Source of the DNA: Diploscapter coronatus
Taxonomy: Eukaryota > Nematoda > Chromadorea > Rhabditida > Rhabditidae
Length of the DNA: 64,000 nt
Reading direction: 5' to 3'
Assembly: GCA_964036155.1 (NCBI GenBank)
Contig: OZ038423.1
Span: 76,399,249 to 76,463,248 of the forward strand
Of the stretch, positions 58,329 through 64,000 are shown in pieces. Position numbers and translations under genes: made by a program. How positions within the stretch are numbered: the first letter of the stretch is position 1; the number at the start of each line of letters is the position of its first letter. The notes under the pieces were generated by a model, which worked only from the letters and a program-made list of their open reading frames with translations, had not been told where the DNA came from and did no database searches.

Positions 58329-61300
58329 ATGCACCCATTTCGCGACCAGTCGAATTCCCCGTCGATCAATCGCGTCTTCAAGGGACTCTCGATTTCGCAG
58401 AACAAGACACCAGGCAGTGCGGGCAGACTGCACAGACAGGCACAAACTAGCAACACCACTTTCGGACTCAACAATACAAGGGTAAGGCTAGAGGAGTCTT
58501 GAAGAAAGTCGAATGTTGGAGGGTTCATACAGTTTAAAGAAAGAGTTGTGTATGAGCTTCGAAGAATCACTCTGCAAAATTCTGTGATTTTTAGATGATA
58601 TTGATGAATCGAAACACCAACTGTTCAACTCAAGCATTTTTGAGCTGTCATTTTTCCTAAATTGAAATCCATTCATTCGATACCGATCTTCTCTGCCGCA
58701 GACTAACTGAGATTTCATTGGTGTGACACTTGTGAATAAAATCTTGCGGATGACTTTTCCTTTCTTCTGCATTTTCTAATTTTCAAATTCATTTGTTTCC
58801 AGCGTGGTCTGTTGGAGAAGAAGCCGACGAAAAGGGAGATCACTCCGACTCGAAACTCGAGTGTCTTTCGGGGAGGCGACAGATTCCACCCGACTCGCAT
58901 GAGCGAAGACTTCCTCGACGAGGCGAATCATCTCTTCACTAATAACAAGGCAAGATTTACGAACAATCAGTGATAAGATTGAGGAGAATGATTATCAGTG
59001 ATGAGGAACAAAGTGATAATTTATGGTATTTCACTCTTTAATATTCACAAAAATCGCCTATCATTGCTAAATAAGAAAATTGAAAAAATCGCAATATGTC
59101 TAATTTCGGTGATTTGAGGAAGACGAGCTGAACAACTCCAAATCAGCGCCAGTCAGTCCATCGAAAGTCACCGACGATCCAAATCTGCCAAAGAGTTTGA
59201 ATTAATTCAATTTCTTTCAGGATAAAATTTCGTGTTTCAGCAAAATCGACGAGCAATTTGATGCGGTCGGACGCGAAAGCGGACGAGAAGATCTTCTGCT
59301 ACAAACCCAACCAGGCGCCTGTCAGTCGGACCGGACAGATCAATCAGGCCAGGGTATGCTCATTTCCTGTTCAAATACGGATTTTTATCTGAGAACATTG
59401 AAATCTTCACTCTGCTCATGTAAAATCTATTTGAGTAGGTCATACGTTTGGAGCTGAAGTAGCTTTGGTGAACCTTTCAAAATACCATTATTTTACGATT
59501 TGTCATATCTTTCACGATACGATTCCTCTAAATCTTCACTGCTTCTTACTTACAAATTTCCATTTTCGAGTGGCAAACCTCAATTTCCTTTCGTCCAATT
59601 CAATGCCTAAATTTACCTGTCTCTATAGATACTGCATTTGTCAGTAATCTCTTATCAATATCTCTCCTCTTCAACAACACATCTTTCATGCTCATTCTGT
59701 CTGACTTTCAATTTCCTTTCTTCAATACCTCAACTCACATTCTGTCTCTATAGCTACAACTTTGCTTGTCATTTTGTCCCTTATTTTCAGTAGCGTCATA
59801 ACTTCACTTTTCCATTAACCTCATCCATCTTCTGCCTCTAAATTACTACTTACCGCCAATAGATTTACTGCCAAATTCGGTTATTCTATCTTTCATCATT
59901 AATGGCATCACTATTCAATCATGTCTTCATTTTCATAGGTTTTTTTTTTCAATTCTATCACCTAAATTTCTATATCTTTAGCTACACAACGTTGTTCGAA
60001 TCCCCTGCCTGCTCTCGGTTATTTATCGCAGAAATTGTTGGTCTTCCTCTTTCCATATCATTTCTTCAAAATTCCATCTTCATTTCAATAGGCGGCATCA
60101 TCTTCAAATTACCTGTCTCTATAGTTACAGCTCAATTTTTCAAAGTCATATTTGTGTGTATGTGTGTATATTGCTTCCTTGTGTTATACACTCCCTATAT
60201 TTCCCCTTCCTTATTATCACTATTTTCGAGATTCTATCTCCACTTCAATGTGCATTTCTACTTCATCGGAATATCTGTCTCTATAGCTACAGCTCGGTCT
60301 GTCAGTCTGCCTGCCTGCTGTCTGTTATGTTATCCCTTATTTGATCATCCCCTGCCCTTCCCTTATCACCTTTCCTCTTCCCTTCCCTCCTTCAACAGCA
60401 CTTCCTCTGTCTCAATCAGGTTGCCATGAGAACATTTTCTTCATTTCTCCACTTGCCTCATATCAATTCCCTCATCTCGCATATAACATTTCACTAACTT
60501 TTCCTTCAAAACTCAAAATTCTCATTGTTTGATCAAGATACATTTTTTCCTTCAAATCTCCTAGACTATAAAATAAATCGAGCTATTTATAGTAAAACGG
60601 AGAAATTTACCGAGTTTTGAGGTTGACTAATCGTGCTTTCCACTGGCAATGTGAGCTTTTCCCTGAAAACGAATAATTTCTTTTCATTCTTGATAAATCT
60701 CCCCCATTTCGTAAAGCTGTCCCTCTGCATTTGTGCTGTCATTTGCTATTTGCTATTTGCTCCCCGGTCCCTCTCTGCTTTGTCTGGTCCCCATTGCAGG
60801 CCGACTGAACTGTCCTCTGTCTGTCTCTCCTCCCTCCCTATCCCTGTCTGCTCTGTCTGTTGTGTCATTCGCTCCCCCATTCCCCTAGCACAGCCACTCT
60901 CATTCACCAGCTATCTCTGTCTCTTCCCTTCTGTCTGTCTGTCTGTCTCTAAACTCGCAAATCGAACAATGTCAGTGTCATTGTCTTTGCCTGTCTGTCT
61001 ATTTCTCTCCATTCTACACATGTCAGGCTATTTCCCATTTCCAAATGTCATTCATTTTGAGAGATTTTCATTCTAAATCTGTCGGTATCATTTGAATTTT
61101 TTTTAAAAATTTTCTAGCCTATCTAAATTATTCTGCTTCATGTGTGTTGGAATATGTTATTGTCATTGATCGAAATTTGACTTTTCGTACCTTTAGACTT
61201 GTCATTCACCACCTCCTCTTCAAATTTTATCCTGTCATTTCCTCTTTGCAAATATGTCAATTCATAATTCCTATTCATATCATTGTCAATCCTCTGATTT

Positions 61301-63882
61301 ATACCTCTGCCGTCTATCAATGCCAATCTCTCCTTCTTTCCCGCTCTAGATTTGTCATTCTCTCTTATCTCTATTCGGCGTGTCACGTCTCTGGTCAATT
61401 ATCAATTTTCTCTGCTTCATGCTATTTTTTGGATTATACTCTATTTTGGTAAAAAGGGTGAATGGAATTGATATGTGTCCACTCATAATCCCTCGACTCC
61501 TGTCATTTCTGCTTCCTTCCCTCACTCCATCTTTGTCAGTGAGTCTATTTACCCTCCCCTCCTCTCTCGTTTTAGTCCTCCTTCTTTCTTTGCTTTGAAT
61601 ATGTCATTCCTTCCTCTCCCCTCCATCTGACTATGACATGTTTGTCTCGATTCACTCTTCTCTTTGGGAGAGCCATTTCTCTGCATCTCTTCATTCTCTC
61701 CAATTTACCTTATCTATAAGCCACTCTATTCCGTTAGAGAGACAAATGTCAATCGATAGGCAAGGAGAGTGCTGCCCTGTCAAGGCTTTCTTCTCTCAAT
61801 GTCTGATACTCTCATTCCCTAGCGCTCTCTCATATGTCTCATTAAGATAACTTTTTCTCTGCTTCTCTAACATTCCTTTTTTACTTCTCATTCGGACAAC
61901 TTTTGTATTTCTATTTCTTTAATTATCCGATTTTCTAGCTCTCTCACCTGTCTCTTTTTGCTCATTTCCCTCTATCTCTAATTCGACACACAGTCACACA
62001 CCTCTCCTCTTCTCTTCCCCTCAAGGCTCATTCCTTCCTTCTCTTTCTTCCTTGCAGAGTTATGCGAGAAGAGTCAAATCCCCACCTTCTCTTTCCTTTC
62101 CTTCCCTTCCCTTTTACTCCTTCTCTTCAGCTTCTCTGCTTTGATTCACTAACTACTGCTTTTACATCAACACTCCTTATTCAGGAGGGAAAACTTTACT
62201 CTTCTTGTAATGATTACGCACTTCCTTGTTTGGCATTTAGTCTTCTTTATGAGTTTGCGTAAGACGTGACATTTCTGGAATGCTACTGATATTTTATCAT
62301 TCATTAAAAATAGACGCTCATTTAATTCATCGATACTTAGCCGCTGGTTTTTCTGTAGCATAAGATTTCTCATCTCCGACGATGTTTGCCAGATCCTCTT
62401 TCATCGATGAGAAAGAAATTCCCTTGTTGCTCTGAGTAAATCCATTCTCAACATACGTATTTGTAGCCATATTTAGCGCATTTCCTCGCGACTCGCATGT
62501 GACTTTCATCGAGCTGTAAGAAAAAAGGCTAATTTTTGTGAGTTAAAGTTTCGTTTGAGAGATGCGATAATTGAAGAAATTGAGATAGTTTGCGAGTTTC
62601 ATTGATTCAATGGTTTGATATTGCGCAAGTGCAAAACTATTTTTAGAAAACATGTCATAGAAAGTTCTAATGACATTAATTTTTGACATCTAAACTTCGT
62701 CTATAATGGACTACTTTTTCACTTTCTTTTTATGGAAAACTCATCATTCCTCTAATTATCCCTCGTCATTCTGTCAATTATCTTCTCCGTTTAGCGATGA
62801 AAGAAGGAATGGGAATGCATTGCAGGTTCTCTACACAGTGCACACTCTGAATCCCTCCTCCTCCGTCAAGAAGACCTATCGCTATATCAACACTGAAGTC
62901 GCCAAGACTCTCGATGCTCCACAACTCAATCGTAAGTTTTGAGAAGTTTTTTTTATCATAAATTTGAAGTTTTCTACATATCCAATTTTTATCATGGAAG
63001 ATGATACTGTAGTTTCCGTAAAAGATGACTTTTTGCTCATGCAACGTTTTTCATGCACAAGAACACAAACTTTGAAACGGAAAGTTCGAGATTTTCGTCA
63101 TGCTTTATTTTCAAAGTTTAGAATGATAAACTCTAGAAAAATATGAAAAGGTGACACGTTTTTATTCAATCTACAATGTTTTCATCTGATTTCAGCAGAT
63201 GTGTACATGCAGCTGCTCGACTGGAGTGCCACGGGCATTCTCGCCGTCGCTCTTGACAAAAACATCTATATTTGGGATCAGTTCACCGGAGAATCCGAGG
63301 TGCAATTTTTAAATAACATTTTCAATTTCTAGAAAGGATTTCATGCAGGAAGAGAATTTAACTGTCTTTTTATCCTTGGTACTTCCAACCCATATATTTT
63401 TGAATTCTCAGGTTTTTTTATGAAGGATTTGTTAAGGGTGCAAACATAAATTAGAAATTTTGATCTTCTTTCTGTAGTGCGACGAAAATGATTGTATTTT
63501 CATCCGGATCTTCCCCAATTCCAAAGTTTACTTTTCTAAATAATTTTATCAGTTGATAACATACGTTCATACACTCGTTACGCTAATCTAGCAGTTAACG
63601 AGTCTTTGCGTCAACCCCTTTTCAGGGTGTGACAATAATGGCAGTCAGAGTTTGCCTCTTCCGCCTATCTATAATTGTCAGTCGATTGACGTAAAGAGGG
63701 GTTGCATAAAAATAGAAAGCGAATAATTTTAAAGTTTTTTATCCCTGAGCATAAATTTACAGCTGCTGGTCGGTCACGAAGATGAAGAGGACCATCGGCC
63801 GATGACCGAAGTGATCACTGCACTCAGGTGGTCACTCGATGGACGTGTGCTCGCTGTCGGACACTTCGATGGAACTCTCAAG
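58329..63882 (+). CDS. CDC20: CDC20/fizzy, WD40 activator of the anaphase-promoting complex (3' end beyond window)
   Basis: Seven exons in the window: 58329-58481, 58803-58949, 59119-59194, 59241-59353, 62826-62931, 63196-63299, 63763-63882; more lie to the right. The N-terminal tail has a C-box-like GDRFHPTRMSEDFLDEANHLF; canonical C-boxes read DR(F/Y)IPxR, so Ile is replaced by His. Next come EKIFCYKPNQAP and VLYTVHTLN, then KKTYRYINTEVAKTLDAPQL leading into the WD40 propeller: YMQLLDWSATGILAVALDKN, IYIWDQFTGESE, ITALRWSLDGRVLAVGHFDG. CDC20 brings securin and cyclin B to APC/C. The exon 2 donor appears to be GC (AAG|GCAAGA). The 3.5-kb intron between 59353 and 62826 is full of pyrimidine-rich repeats. 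The protein could also be a fizzy-related (Cdh1) paralogue, but the RYI box before LDAP favours CDC20. Confidence 0.87.
59610..60300 (+). repeat. Degenerate interspersed/tandem repeat with core CTGTCTCTATAGCTACA
   Basis: The core CTGTCTCTATAG occurs exactly at 59617, 59742, 60113 and 60275, mostly followed by YTACARCT. Degenerate copies appear near 59834 and 59968. Spacing is 90-160 bp, suggesting an old minisatellite-like array. The surrounding sequence is pyrimidine-rich. Confidence 0.65.
60928..60953. repeat. (CTGT)n microsatellite
   Basis: A run of four to five CTGT units inside a longer CT-rich tract of the large CDC20 intron; further CTGTCTGTCT runs lie at about 60820-60860 and 60990-61000. 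Confidence 0.8.
61140..62300. other. Pyrimidine-rich portion of the CDC20 intron
   Basis: Plus strand dominated by CTCTCT, CCTTCCTT and TCATTC words. ORFs here are low-complexity. Nothing was recognised as coding on this strand. Confidence 0.6.
62327..62514 (-). CDS. Candidate terminal exon of an opposite-strand gene nested in the CDC20 intron
   Basis: On minus, a pyrimidine-rich acceptor (..CCTTTTTTCTTACAG) precedes an ORF of about 61 residues beginning SMKVTCESRGNALNMA and ending EDLANIVGDEKSYATEKPAAKYR, then TGA. Codon usage and composition look protein-like, unlike the surrounding low-complexity DNA. No upstream exon was identified before the next CDC20 exon at 62826, and I know no family. 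It could be chance. Confidence 0.35.
63600..63705. repeat. Small foldback sequence in a CDC20 intron
   Basis: Nested inverted words: CTTTGCGTCAA pairs with TTGACGTAAAG, and TGACAATAAT pairs with ATAATTGTCA, both around a loop of about 30 bp. AACCCCTTTT and AGAGGGGTT border them. Possibly a short MITE. Confidence 0.55.
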
Positions 63883-64000
63883 GTGGCATTTTTACCTATT
63901 AAACGTGTACTTGTATTGCTATTCTTACGACAGACAGGAAGAGACTCACATTTTTTCTCATCAAAAACGGCTCAATTTACACCAAATTGCGTCGTTTTAG

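Noticed and set aside
59902..61598. Long hydrophobic or Ser/Leu-rich plus-strand ORFs (up to 175 residues)
   Set aside because: Arise from CT-rich repeat DNA within the CDC20 intron; overlapping frames are equally open.

Overview
This is AT-rich animal nuclear DNA. All recognisable genes are split by many GT-AG introns, from under 40 bp to several kb, and the protein set is metazoan: a monoamine transporter, a DPY-19 C-mannosyltransferase, a DNTTIP1-like MiDAC subunit, a GABA-B-auxiliary-type KCTD, condensin SMC2 and CDC20. The T-rich ..TTTCAG/TTTTAG acceptors and very short introns suggest a small invertebrate, possibly nematode-like, but I cannot fix the phylum.

Layout, left to right: (1) 1-2.2 kb, 3' part of a DNTTIP1-like gene (+). 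(2) 5.2-9.8 kb, SLC6 monoamine (dopamine-type) transporter (+), convergent with (3) 10.6-15.3 kb, DPY-19 (-), whose first exon is uncertain. (4) 19.9-22.3 kb, perhaps to 23.5 kb, an unrecognised gene (+) with a signal peptide. (5) 25.3-33.9 kb, an unusual accessory island: a diverged inverted repeat flanks a predicted 944-residue fusion of an Hsp70 nucleotide-binding domain to two tandem Kelch domains. The island also holds a third Kelch relic, two foldback (MITE-like) elements and pieces of a RECQL5-like helicase gene. (6) 34.4-57.5 kb, a full SMC2 gene (-) of about 31 exons with two introns of 5 and 7 kb. The 7-kb intron contains (7) a complete KCTD8/12/16-like gene (+) at 48.8-50.8 kb. (8) 58.3 kb to the right edge, CDC20/fizzy (+), head to head with SMC2 across a 0.9-kb shared promoter and running off the window.

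The right half groups cell-division genes: condensin SMC2 (chromosome compaction) and CDC20 (APC/C activator) diverge from one intergenic region that carries an E2F-like site between two oppositely directed CHR hexamers. The most novel element is the Hsp70-Kelch fusion island. All reading frames join exon to exon with matching phases, the Kelch half has no early methionine of its own, and the Kelch module has been duplicated introns included. Exon boundaries were read by eye and may be off by a base or two; no database search was possible.
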